DNA of 64,000 bases from NCBI RefSeq assembly GCF_904846285.1, contig NZ_CAJHAD010000006.1, forward strand, positions 84,197-148,196. The letters are read 5' to 3'. The translations under genes and the position numbers were made by a program. The notes beneath the pieces are model-generated. The model was not told where the DNA came from and searched no databases. It saw nothing but the letters and a program-made list of their open reading frames with translations. Of the stretch, positions 47,767-55,840 are shown one piece after another. Position 1 is the first letter of the stretch; the number at the start of each line of letters is the position of its first letter. Source of the stretch: Psychrobacter immobilis (GTDB taxonomy: Bacteria > Pseudomonadota > Gammaproteobacteria > Pseudomonadales > Moraxellaceae).

Positions 47767-49008
47767 TTAGCCGCGCATCAGTTCTCGCAGTGGTAGCTCT
47801 GGATTGGCCAATTGTGATGGCTCAACGTTCACATTATTTTTTATCATGCGCATGGCAGCGCGAACGGCATTTGGATTATTGACACTGACTGCACCAATGA
47901 CGCGATTATCAACCACGCTAAAATACACCGACCAATCACCTTCAAGTCTCACAACCAAATGCTCCTTGGTGGGTAAAATCTTGCCAGCCATTTCTATATG
48001 CAAATCGCCTTGATCTGACCAAAACCAATCGACGGGTGCAGCAGGCGGCTCTTTATTTAAAATAGCAGCGGCGGCTCGCTCCCCTTGATGTTGTGCTGAC
48101 TGCCAGTGTTCATGACGTACCGTTGAGCCATCAGCTTGGGTCACTGCCGCAACGTCTCCCGCCGCATAAACGCCTGAAAATTTAGTGGCCTGATTGTCAT
48201 TTACTTGAATGCCGCCCGTCACTGGGTTTAGTAGCTCAGCGCTGACTGCTTTCGAAAGATAAGGCGTGCTTGGCGCCATACCAACGCCCATCACGATGAC
48301 ATCAACCTCAATGGACGTGGTATCTTCAAACAATATGGACACACTACCGTCCGCCTGCTCTATAAATTTATCGAGGCGGCAATGAGGTGTTAGCACCACA
48401 CCTTGGGCGCAGTGATTAGCAACAATTTTTTCGCATAATTCTGTCGGTAGTAGATGAGCCATTGGCAACGCTGCGGCATCTAACCACTGTACTGCGGCGC
48501 CAGATTTAGATAACGAAGCTGTAGTTTCAGCACCAATAAAGCCGCCACCTATCACCGCCACGCGTGTATCAGCGGTCAATCTTTGGCGTAGGTTTAGAGC
48601 ATCTTCATAGTGACGTAGTACCAAGACTTGTGGCAAATCTGCCCCTTCTATAGGCAGTCGTCTTGCCTCGCCACCCGTTGCCAACACGATGACATCGGCA
48701 GTTAACGCTTTACCAGATTCCAAAGTGATGCGACGTGTCGTAGGATCTAATTGACGCACACCATCACCATAGTGAGCTTCTATATTGAGCGCCGTGAGCT
48801 CGTCATCGCTGATTAAAGCAATATCGTGGTGGGTGCTGTCTGCTTGCATCAAAATCTGCTTGGATAATGGTGGCCTCTCATACGCGCCATGTTGGTCTTT
48901 ATCGACCAGTATGATGCTGCCCAAAAAGCCCTGTTGGCGTAATGTTCTGACGCAACTCACTCCAGCGGCACTCGCACCGACGACGATGACTGACTCAATT
49001 TGGCTCAT
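47767..49008 (-). CDS. Dioxygenase ferredoxin reductase component
   Basis: A 413-residue FAD flavoprotein passing electrons from NADH to the Rieske ferredoxin (BphA4/HcaD/ThcD group). The FAD loop is VVGASAAGVSCVRTLRQQG. ERPPLSKQIL is the group signature. The NAD loop is VIGGGFIGAETTASLSKSG, the second FAD motif is VYAAGDVAAV, and RHEHWQSAQHQGERAA is typical. It overlaps the ferredoxin gene by 4 bp, which signals translational coupling. Confidence 0.94.
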   Translation of the reverse strand: MSQIESVIVVGASAAGVSCVRTLRQQGFLGSIILVDKDQHGAYERPPLSKQILMQADSTHHDIALISDDELTALNIEAHYGDGVRQLDPTTRRITLESGKALTADVIVLATGGEARRLPIEGADLPQVLVLRHYEDALNLRQRLTADTRVAVIGGGFIGAETTASLSKSGAAVQWLDAAALPMAHLLPTELCEKIVANHCAQGVVLTPHCRLDKFIEQADGSVSILFEDTTSIEVDVIVMGVGMAPSTPYLSKAVSAELLNPVTGGIQVNDNQATKFSGVYAAGDVAAVTQADGSTVRHEHWQSAQHQGERAAAAILNKEPPAAPVDWFWSDQGDLHIEMAGKILPTKEHLVVRLEGDWSVYFSVVDNRVIGAVSVNNPNAVRAAMRMIKNNVNVEPSQLANPELPLRELMRG

Positions 49009-49313
49009 CTGTCGACCTCAACGTATATCTCACCATCTCTGATTTCGACATCATAAACATTGACGGCTTTTATCGCTGGCGGGTTATCAGGAACGCCCGT
49101 CTTTAAGCAAAAGACTGACATATGTAGCGGACACTCAACAGTGTCACCCTCTACAAAACCATCACAAAATGAGGCTTGGGCATGGGTACAAGTGTCATCA
49201 ATAGCATAAACCTCACCACTTTCACCACGAATGATGGCGATTGGCGGGTTAAATTGGTCCAGCTTGATTGCTTCGCCAATGTCTAAGTCTTCTAATTTGC
49301 CAACATGAAACAT
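49005..49313 (-). CDS. Rieske [2Fe-2S] ferredoxin of the ring dioxygenase
   Basis: A 102-residue soluble Rieske protein. The cluster ligands are Cys/His of DDTCTHAQASF and Cys/His of VECPLHMSVFCL. It shuttles electrons from the reductase, whose gene overlaps by 4 bp, to the alpha subunit. The start MFHVGKLEDLDIGEAIKL and end DVEIRDGEIYVEVD match BphA3/HcaC-type ferredoxins. It is located 8 kb from the alpha/beta genes but in the same transcription unit. Confidence 0.94.
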   Translation of the reverse strand: MFHVGKLEDLDIGEAIKLDQFNPPIAIIRGESGEVYAIDDTCTHAQASFCDGFVEGDTVECPLHMSVFCLKTGVPDNPPAIKAVNVYDVEIRDGEIYVEVDR

Positions 49314-49325
49314 AACAACCTCGCT

Positions 49326-50162
49326 CTATTCTGCCGTGAAATGATTGATAACCAATTGCAGGAACTCTTTAGGTCTTTCAGCCATGACCCAATGCCCACA
49401 ATTGGCTAGGACATGCAAATCTGCATTGGGCATCGAACGACCTAACTTAAAGCCCATTTCTGTTGGCACCACTTTGTCTTCACGGCCGTGAATAACGATA
49501 GCAGGATGATTAATTTTGGCGACCACATGCTCAGGCATGCCCGAAAGCTCTGTCTCCTCTTCCTCATTTGGCTGCACCAATAACTTGCGCAGACCTTCTT
49601 GAGCGCCAGGGATAAGGCTGGTTTGATAACGCTCTTCCACCAATTCATCAGTGATGGTGTCGGGATTATGAGGAAAATGTGACATGGCTTGACGCATATT
49701 TTCGCGTGATGGTGTGTAATCCCATCCAGAGCGCAAGCCGGGTGTCATAAAGAATTTGTCACAAGGGGTGCCCATTAAACAGAGCTTGGAGAATCTTTCA
49801 GGGAAACGGGCAGCCGTTGCAAGTGTCAATGAGCCACCAAATGAGTTACCAATGACGTGGGTTTTTTCGATACCTAACGCATCTAAAAAAGCCAGTAAGT
49901 GCTTGCCCCAATGCTTAATATCGTAACTGAAGTTAGGATCTCTTTCGGTGTGTCCAAAGCCAGCTAAGTCAGGTGCGATGACACGAAAGTGTTTGGCCAG
50001 CTCAGGAATAATCTTACGCCAGTTGGTATAGGCAGAGACGCCTGGTCCAGAACCATGCAATAGCAATAATGGCTCACCCTCGCCCATTTCCAAATAGTTG
50101 GTTTGCAGTCCAAAAGCCTCAATCGTTTTGCCTTTGCCAGAATCAATTACTTGCATATTCAA
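49326..50162 (-). CDS. Meta-cleavage product hydrolase (alpha/beta hydrolase)
   Basis: A 278-residue C-C hydrolase acting on 2-hydroxy-6-oxo-dienoates, releasing 2-hydroxypentadienoate plus a carboxylic acid. The oxyanion segment is LLLHGSGPGVSAYTNW and the nucleophile elbow GNSFGG has Ser107. The acid is in VIHGREDKVVP and the catalytic His in LANCGHWVMAERP. It resembles XylF/TodF/CumD/BphD; which side chain it prefers is not visible. First gene of the 14-gene operon, with the promoter and candidate operator just upstream. Confidence 0.92.
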   Translation of the reverse strand: MNMQVIDSGKGKTIEAFGLQTNYLEMGEGEPLLLLHGSGPGVSAYTNWRKIIPELAKHFRVIAPDLAGFGHTERDPNFSYDIKHWGKHLLAFLDALGIEKTHVIGNSFGGSLTLATAARFPERFSKLCLMGTPCDKFFMTPGLRSGWDYTPSRENMRQAMSHFPHNPDTITDELVEERYQTSLIPGAQEGLRKLLVQPNEEEETELSGMPEHVVAKINHPAIVIHGREDKVVPTEMGFKLGRSMPNADLHVLANCGHWVMAERPKEFLQLVINHFTAE

Positions 50163-50211
50163 TCTTCCTTGATAACAGTTTTCACGAGATGATTATTTAT
50201 CACTGACAATT

Positions 50212-50240
50212 ACAATAATGTAGATTATCACTAATGTCAA
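50212..50240 (-). promoter_or_regulatory. Promoter of the aromatic catabolic operon
   Basis: On the minus strand -35 TTGACA (50240-50235), 17-bp spacer, -10 TATTGT (50217-50212), about 50 bp before the hydrolase ATG at 50162. The consensus -35 suggests a strong promoter controlled by a repressor. Confidence 0.65.
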
Positions 50241-50257
50241 TACGCTACCGTATGGTA
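50240..50257. promoter_or_regulatory. Candidate TetR operator at the operon promoter
   Basis: Overlapping palindromes ATACG-CTAC-CGTAT (50240-50253) and TACC-GTAT-GGTA (50246-50257), abutting the -35 hexamer of the operon promoter. A partly similar sequence (ATACG...GCTATCGTAC) lies at 50678-50695 in front of the TetR gene. Confidence 0.5.
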
Positions 50258-50498
50258 AATAATAAAAATGATCCTTAGTATGATTGCGAAGCACAATAGG
50301 ATTAACAGGCCTTTAATTATTAAATCCTTATAAATAATAGCCTATAGGATAAAAAAGAAGATTTATTAATCAAAATTATTAGTTAAATTTTATTTTAATT
50401 TAGTAAAAATATATGAATTTTAATTAATTTATAGAATACCAAAGCGTATGTTATAGGCAATAACTAGCCGTATATCTAGGTAAGAAGTAAGGACAAAA

Positions 50499-50585
50499 AT
50501 GGTAAAAGCGCTGCTTATTGATATTGAGCAGAATGAAGAAGATATCTTTGAAGAGTCGTTGAGAATGAAGCTGATGGCTTATTAG
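50499..50585 (+). CDS. Possible 28-aa ORF
   Basis: ATG at 50499 preceded by TAAGGA at good spacing. The product MVKALLIDIEQNEEDIFEES continues for 8 more residues to TAG at 50583-50585. It may be a small acidic peptide or the remnant of a longer gene start. Nothing downstream continues it. Weakly supported. Confidence 0.3.
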   Translation: MVKALLIDIEQNEEDIFEESLRMKLMAY

Positions 50586-50661
50586 ACTAAGACTTAATTT
50601 GATTAAAATGATAAAATATGGAAAATCTTATCTGATTAATTGAGCGCATGGCTCAGTTGGT

Positions 50662-50695
50662 GTACGATTATCAATTAATACGAGTGCTATCGTAC
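50662..50695. repeat. Inverted repeat upstream of the TetR gene
   Basis: GTACGAT (50662-50668) and ATCGTAC (50689-50695), 20 bp apart, 60 bp before the tetR start. This could be a pair of half-sites or operator flanks for autoregulation. Confidence 0.6.
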
Positions 50696-50754
50696 CATCG
50701 GGCTTTAGGTATCTGGTATTGAGCATTTAGAATACTTGAAACCTACTAAATACA

Positions 50755-51390
50755 ATGAATGAACTATTTAAGAGTGAATCAACGATGATTGACTCTTTTT
50801 TAATAAGTAGAGGTCTTAAAAGCATGGATTTAATAGAAAAAAATCCAAGTCAATCCAACAAACTGACTGCTCAAGATTGGTTGGATATCGCTGAATCTGA
50901 GCTGGCTAAATCTGGTATCACGGCCGTCAGAGTAGAGCCACTTGCCAAAAAGCTGAAAGTGACAAAGGGAAGTTTTTACTGGCATTTCAGTAGTAGAAAA
51001 GAGTTATTCGAAAAGCTGTTGTCAAACTGGCGCACTCGCTCAACCGTTTCCATTATCGAGCGTTTGAGTGATATAGAGTTGACACCTGAAGAACGCTTGA
51101 GAAAGCTTTTCTTGATTCCTTATAAGCGCAACACCAAGACCAATGGCGCCGCTTTAGAGCTTGCCATTCGTAACTGGTCACAAAACGATAAAGCGGTGCA
51201 GGAAATTCTAAATGAAGTCGATACTCACCGTCTGACTTTTATTGCGATGATTTTTGAAAATTTAGGATATGACAAAGAGCAAGCGGAGATAAGAGCGGCA
51301 CGATTCTATTACACGATGCAGGGAATATCTGTCGTCAACGTACACAAAGAACAGGCTTCTATTGAGCAGATATTTGAAACTTTATTGTGA
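50755..51390 (+). CDS. TetR-family regulator of the aromatic operon
   Basis: A 211-residue repressor-type protein, divergent from the 14-gene operon. The helix-turn-helix starts late (about residues 38-80: WLDIAESELAKSGITAVRVE, then LKVTKGSFYWHFSSRKELFE) because the frame carries an N-terminal extension. ATG at 50824 (MDLIEKNPSQ) is an alternative start. The ligand domain follows (YKRNTKTNGAALELAIRNWS). By position it most likely controls the operon in response to the substrate or a CoA thioester. No other regulator lies near the operon. Confidence 0.88.
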   Translation: MNELFKSESTMIDSFLISRGLKSMDLIEKNPSQSNKLTAQDWLDIAESELAKSGITAVRVEPLAKKLKVTKGSFYWHFSSRKELFEKLLSNWRTRSTVSIIERLSDIELTPEERLRKLFLIPYKRNTKTNGAALELAIRNWSQNDKAVQEILNEVDTHRLTFIAMIFENLGYDKEQAEIRAARFYYTMQGISVVNVHKEQASIEQIFETLL

Positions 51391-51514
51391 TGATTTTTGA
51401 ATAGTGCTGTGAAGTTGCTTGCACGAATGATACGGCTAGCGATGGTATCCTCTATCGATTTCACCATCGCCTCTTATAACCTTTATGTACCAATAAAATA
51501 TGTACTAATAAAGT

Positions 51515-52330
51515 TTAACGCGGAATCTGACGAATGGTAAGAATCTGCTCACTACGTCCAAAAGGCCCATAGACGTCATGCAGTACCGCACTGGTGATAC
51601 CAATACCGTCAGCACCGTATTGTTGTACCGCCTCTAGACCTAGCCAGCGACCTTTAGGCATACGATGCATGTGAATTTGCAAATCCGTATTGGGGAACAT
51701 CCATTGTAAATCATCCAGCTCTAACCCCAGTCTTGGTACGATGCCATTAGCAAGATCCACCATCCCGAGCAGATGCACCACATCAGTAGTAGGTTCGTCT
51801 TCTACCATCGCCGTATCATTGGTAATCCATACCATACCTTTGCCCGCACGGCGCGCTGAATTAGCAACCAGATTTACGCTTTTGACAAACCCACCGGGCC
51901 AGCTTTTCATCTCTTCCCACACGGGCAGCTCATCAGGATGCTGAATTGCGTTTTGATCTTCCAAGCCTGCAATGGCGCTGGTATCTTGTGTCAAGAGTCG
52001 CCAAGCACGCGCAGTAATACAAGCGCGACCACCACTACTCATGACCGATTCTATTAACTCGATGGTTTTTCCCGGACGAATACAGCGAGTAGTAATAACA
52101 AAATCATCAAGCGGTATTAGCCCTAAGATATCAAGGCTAATGCGTGCTATGCGCATATTCGCTTGCGGCGCAAATTGAATCAGCTCATGAGTCAACAAGC
52201 CCGTCGCCGATGCCATATGCTGTTCATGTGGATTCCATGCGCCTTGGGCATGTTGAGTTGGTTTATAATGCGCAATACTAACATTATCTGCTTGCTGTTC
52301 ACGTTGGATACAATTGTAATAAGCTGCCAT
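51515..52330 (-). CDS. Acyl-CoA thioesterase-family (hot-dog) protein
   Basis: A 271-residue double hot-dog protein of the TesB-like/thioesterase-superfamily group, hydrolysing acyl-CoA. The N-terminal hot-dog includes WNPHEQHMASATGLLTHEL and the core strand NMRIARISLDILGLIPLDDF. The second half includes VVHLLGMVDLANGIVPRLGLE and QWMFPNTDLQIHMHRMPKGRWLGLEA, the usual region around the catalytic Asp. It stands alone between the aromatic and beta-oxidation operons. It may release CoA from accumulating thioesters of either pathway; this is inferred from position. Confidence 0.8.
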   Translation of the reverse strand: MAAYYNCIQREQQADNVSIAHYKPTQHAQGAWNPHEQHMASATGLLTHELIQFAPQANMRIARISLDILGLIPLDDFVITTRCIRPGKTIELIESVMSSGGRACITARAWRLLTQDTSAIAGLEDQNAIQHPDELPVWEEMKSWPGGFVKSVNLVANSARRAGKGMVWITNDTAMVEDEPTTDVVHLLGMVDLANGIVPRLGLELDDLQWMFPNTDLQIHMHRMPKGRWLGLEAVQQYGADGIGITSAVLHDVYGPFGRSEQILTIRQIPR

Positions 52331-52760
52331 GGTTATCCCTTCACTTTGGTTTCCCAGTAAGATAATCTGAATAGATTCAAACCTAGGATAGTAACAGATA
52401 TATTGGCGTTATTTCCTTACTAACAGGATACTTTCACTTCTAACTGACGTTTTGAGTAGATAATTTGTCTCAGCAGAATTTGCAGAAATCTTGCGGGCTC
52501 TAAAATAGCTTTACTCTAAATATGTAAAAAAGAAGTCTAGGGGTCTGCTCAATTTTTTGATACTTTGAGAGAAAGCTATATCCCTTATTATCAATGATTG
52601 AGAAGCTTACTTGGAAGTAGAGCTACTTTAAGAGAGTGTAACAATGAAGAAATTTTATTTTGTAGACTGGCTTAATATTTATTAGATGCAAACTATCTCA
52701 CTATTATGGTCATAGGAATACTATAAATTCATGTAAGGTATGACTAATTCTTATAGAAGT

Positions 52761-52810
52761 AAAAAAAGGTTGATAACACTATATTTTACATAGTATTAGC
52801 AACCTTTTTT
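52761..52810. terminator. Strong bidirectional terminator
   Basis: A long hairpin with AAAAAAGGTTG/CAACCTTTTTT outer stem and ACTAT/ATAGT inner stem, with A- and T-runs on both sides. It ends any leftward transcript from the micro-ORF and any rightward transcript from 52.6 kb. Confidence 0.9.
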
Positions 52811-52820
52811 ATTTAGTGTT

Positions 52821-52874
52821 TTATTCAGGTGATGTTGTTAATATTGGGGTTTTAGACAAGTTGTGTTTTGACAT
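52821..52874 (-). CDS. 17-aa peptide ORF with strong ribosome binding site
   Basis: ATG at 52874 preceded by GGAGG at 8-base spacing. The product is MSKHNLSKTPILTTSPE, stop TAA at 52823-52821, then an intrinsic terminator 10 bp on. An 8-bp stem-loop lies 27 bases upstream of the Shine-Dalgarno sequence. The packaging (leader hairpin, ideal ribosome binding site, short frame, terminator) looks like a real small-protein or leader gene, but it could be the relic of a longer gene. The product is unrecognised. Confidence 0.5.
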   Translation of the reverse strand: MSKHNLSKTPILTTSPE

Positions 52875-52900
52875 TGTACTTCCTCCATGAAGAATTGAAC

Positions 52901-52921
52901 GATTAGCATCCATTGCTAATC
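52901..52921 (-). promoter_or_regulatory. Stem-loop in the leader of the 17-aa ORF
   Basis: GATTAGCA-(5-nt loop)-TGCTAATC, a perfect 8-bp stem located upstream of the ribosome binding site of the micro-ORF. It could stabilise or control the transcript. Confidence 0.6.
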
Positions 52922-53039
52922 AACTGTTTGCGACTCTCAATATTCTTATAAAAAGTCTCATTGATAAAAGCTGACTTGTAAATAAAAAGCCAGCCATTAA
53001 TGAAACTAAGACACACTTTGAGCATTTGTTTTAGGACAA

Positions 53040-54728
53040 TCAAGCTTCAGCAGCTTGTTTTCTAAGCTTGTGACGCAATATCTTGCCCACTGTGGATTTG
53101 GGCAGCTCATCGATAAACTCCACATGTCGTGGGCATTTATATCCCGATAAGTTCTTTTTACAAAACTCGATCAGCTCTTCTTTTTTTAAGCTTTTGTCAT
53201 CGGTGACGACATACAACTTGACCGCCTGACCTTGTTGCTCATCATCGATACCCACTACTGAGCACTCTCTAACTTTAGGGTGCATCTCGACCACGCCTTC
53301 GACTTCATTAGGATATACATTAAAGCCGCTAACGATAATCATGTCTTTTTTTCTATCTAACAGCTTGACGTAGCCTTCTGCATCGATAGAGCCCACATCA
53401 CCTGTCTTCAGATAGCCATCTTTGGTAAAAAATTTGCTGTTATCGAGATTATGATAGCCTTTGATAACGTTCATGCCCTTAATACCAATCTCGCCTACTT
53501 CACCGATATTCAGCTGATTTTCATCATCGCCTAAGATGACCATGTCAATGCCTGGTACTGGCATACCGATGGTACCTGTAAAGTTTGTATTGGTCAGAGG
53601 ATTAGCAGTACCTACCCCGAGCGTCTCAGACATCCCCCAACCTTCGATGATCGTTACGCCCGTGGTATCTAGCCACTTACGTGCCATCTCAGGCGTGGCC
53701 GCCATACCGCCAGCTAGTGACAGCTTAAGGTTAGAAAAGTCCAAATCCTTGAATTTGGGATGATTGAGTAGCGCCTGGAACAATGTGTTTACTGCTGGTA
53801 GCAGATGAAAGTCTTCTTTTGCAAGGAGCTTAACAAAAGTGTCGATATCACGTGGGTTGGTAACCAGCAGCAAGTGCTGACCCGTACGCAGCCCAAGTAA
53901 AGAGATGATAAAAGCAAAAATATGATACATCGGCAAGGCAATTACTGATGTCAGCTGTCCATCGTTATCCGTATACTTAAGTGGTTTAAACCATTCGCTA
54001 TATTGCTTAGTACCGTAGACGACATTGTGATGGCTAATTAAGATACCCTTAGCCATACCCGTCGTACCACCCGTATATTGAATCATAGCAAGATCATCAG
54101 GCTTGACTTCGGGCCTTGTATATCTTAAATCCGCGCCTTTTTGTAGCACCGTTTTAAAGCTCACCTCTGTACAGTTAGTACAGCCAGACAAGTCATACTT
54201 AGGCACGGCCTTTTTGATATATTTTGCTGCCAAATTAACCACAATACCCTTGGCTATACCCAACATATCGCCAATAGCACTGACCACGACTGTCTCGACA
54301 GATGTTTTATCTATGATAGCGGCTAAGCTATGACAAAAAGGCTCTAGTATAAACAGTAGCTTTGCATCAGCGTCGTTGAGTTGATGCTTGAGCTCACGTG
54401 AAGTATATAGTGGATTAATCAGAGTCAACACCATGCCCGCTCGCAAGGTGCCGATGACGATAGGCAAGTATTGATTAACATTAGGCATCATCACCCCAAC
54501 GCTACTACCCGCTGGTAGATCCAAACTTTGAATCCAAGCGGCGATGCTTGTTGCGATTTGATCGACTTGCTGATAGGTATAAGAGACGCCCATGTTGGTC
54601 ATGAACTTGCGCGGCGCAAATTTAACCAATACTTCATCAAAGAAATCATTTAAGGATTGGTCAACATAAGGCAAGTCTTTGGCGACACCCTCAGGATACT
54701 TCTCGGTCCAAAACTTATTCATCATCAA
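53040..54728 (-). CDS. Long-chain acyl-CoA synthetase (FadD-like)
   Basis: Activates fatty acids to acyl-CoA with ATP. It has 562 residues of the ANL superfamily. The P-loop is MIQYTGGTTGMAKGILISHHN. Also SLAGGMAATPEMARKWLDTTG, EGWGMSETLGVGTANP (A5), and the FadD signature DGYLKTGDVGSIDAEGYVKLLDRKKDMIIVSGFNVYPNEVE, with the C-terminal lysine in LPKSTVGKILRHKLR. It is the last gene of the beta-oxidation operon, 53 bp after the racemase-like gene. Confidence 0.92.
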   Translation of the reverse strand: MMMNKFWTEKYPEGVAKDLPYVDQSLNDFFDEVLVKFAPRKFMTNMGVSYTYQQVDQIATSIAAWIQSLDLPAGSSVGVMMPNVNQYLPIVIGTLRAGMVLTLINPLYTSRELKHQLNDADAKLLFILEPFCHSLAAIIDKTSVETVVVSAIGDMLGIAKGIVVNLAAKYIKKAVPKYDLSGCTNCTEVSFKTVLQKGADLRYTRPEVKPDDLAMIQYTGGTTGMAKGILISHHNVVYGTKQYSEWFKPLKYTDNDGQLTSVIALPMYHIFAFIISLLGLRTGQHLLLVTNPRDIDTFVKLLAKEDFHLLPAVNTLFQALLNHPKFKDLDFSNLKLSLAGGMAATPEMARKWLDTTGVTIIEGWGMSETLGVGTANPLTNTNFTGTIGMPVPGIDMVILGDDENQLNIGEVGEIGIKGMNVIKGYHNLDNSKFFTKDGYLKTGDVGSIDAEGYVKLLDRKKDMIIVSGFNVYPNEVEGVVEMHPKVRECSVVGIDDEQQGQAVKLYVVTDDKSLKKEELIEFCKKNLSGYKCPRHVEFIDELPKSTVGKILRHKLRKQAAEA

Positions 54729-54781
54729 CCTTCCTTGGTTTTTGGCAATTAATTTTTTAAAAGTAGCATTAGTGCACTATT

Positions 54782-55840
54782 TTACTGCCAACCTGATGTC
54801 GCACTATGCTCATCTTGGTGTGCAAATAAAGGATGTGCTTTTGCCTCCTCTAAAGTTAATACTGGAGTGACACAAACATCGGCTGTCTCAAAAACCTTCT
54901 GCCAGTGAGCAAGATCTTGACTGGCAAAGGTATCTGCAACTACTTGTGCTGCCTCTTGGCTATCTTTGGTATTAGGCATAACGCCCATTTGCCAGTGTTT
55001 AGATTTGAGTTCGGGCAACTCTAACACCTCACATAATCCTTGCCAAAATTTCAACTCCAAGGAGCCGACTGCCATATGACGACCGTCTGCGGTTTTGTAT
55101 AACCGATAACAAGGCAATAAGCCACCTAAGAAATCATGTTGCGGCTTTGGATTTTTGCCAGAAAAGCTCGCAACCAACTCACCAGTCGCTTTTGGCATGA
55201 TCAGATGCTGATACAAGCTGTGAGTCATACTGACCGCAACGTGACGACCTTTTCCCGTACGCTGTGCTGAAAATACAGCAGCTAAAAGGGCAATTACTGC
55301 CGTATCACTGCCGCCTGCCAAATCTGCAAACTGGATGTTAGGCATTGCTTGATCGCCATTTGCCGTCTTGAGCTGGTCAAGTACGCCACTCATCGCCATA
55401 AAGTTGATATCATGACCCGCTTTAGCCGCCCAGTCATGAGTGATGTTATCGCGGTCAGCAGTGCCATAACCAGTAATAGATACCATGACCAGCTTTGGAT
55501 TAATCGCATGCAGGGTCTTAGCGTCCAGTCCCATACCTTCAAGCACTTCTGGACGGAAACTATCCAGCATCACGTCAGCATCTTTAAGATGCTCTTTGAT
55601 AGCTTCAATACCTGTTGGATCACGGAAATCAACTTTCTGAGTCTCTTTACCATGGTTTAATGCGGTAAACAGCTCGCCAAAAGCGCGGGCTGGATCGCCA
55701 TTAAGCGGTTCAATCTTAATAATATCCGCGCCCAAATCTGCAAGCAGCCTAGTCGCAAAAGGCCCTGGGAGATTACGCGTCAAATCAACGACGCGCAGCC
55801 CCCGTAGGCAGTCTTTCATAGCATCAGCTTGATTAACCAT
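54782..55840 (-). CDS. CaiB/BaiF family protein, alpha-methylacyl-CoA racemase-like
   Basis: A 352-residue family III CoA-transferase fold protein. The start is LRGLRVVDLTRNLPGPFATRLLADLGADIIKIEPLNGD. AAKAGHDINFMAMSGVL holds the His of the racemase pair, and NIQFADLAGGSDTAVIALLAA holds the Asp. These two motifs point to AMACR, which epimerises 2-methylacyl-CoA (2R to 2S) so that beta-oxidation can proceed, rather than to a CoA transferase. The family also contains succinate/formate CoA transferases, so the call is likely but not proven. It overlaps the FadB-like gene by 8 bp. Confidence 0.85.
   Translation of the reverse strand: MVNQADAMKDCLRGLRVVDLTRNLPGPFATRLLADLGADIIKIEPLNGDPARAFGELFTALNHGKETQKVDFRDPTGIEAIKEHLKDADVMLDSFRPEVLEGMGLDAKTLHAINPKLVMVSITGYGTADRDNITHDWAAKAGHDINFMAMSGVLDQLKTANGDQAMPNIQFADLAGGSDTAVIALLAAVFSAQRTGKGRHVAVSMTHSLYQHLIMPKATGELVASFSGKNPKPQHDFLGGLLPCYRLYKTADGRHMAVGSLELKFWQGLCEVLELPELKSKHWQMGVMPNTKDSQEAAQVVADTFASQDLAHWQKVFETADVCVTPVLTLEEAKAHPLFAHQDEHSATSGWQ

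Larger units (their letters stand above)
50163..50754. promoter_or_regulatory. 592-bp AT-rich divergent control region
   Basis: Spacer between the aromatic operon (left) and its divergent TetR gene (right). It is very AT-rich from about 50330 to 50460. It contains a good leftward promoter, a candidate operator, a long inverted repeat GTACGAT/ATCGTAC and a 28-codon frame, listed separately. TGAGC-GCATG-GCTCA (50641-50655) is a further small hairpin. Confidence 0.6.
52331..53039. other. 709-bp spacer with a terminator and a micro-ORF
   Basis: Low-complexity AT-rich region. The plus strand carries a 13-codon frame (MKKFYFVDWLNIY, 52644-52685) behind a weak GAGAG site. The minus strand carries the 17-codon ORF at 52821-52874 and a 5' hairpin. 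A strong bidirectional terminator lies at 52761-52810. No larger gene is visible in any frame. Confidence 0.6.

Noticed and set aside
50650..50660. tRNA-like word GGCTCAGTTGG
   Set aside because: It matches a D-arm by chance; no acceptor, anticodon or T-arm follows.
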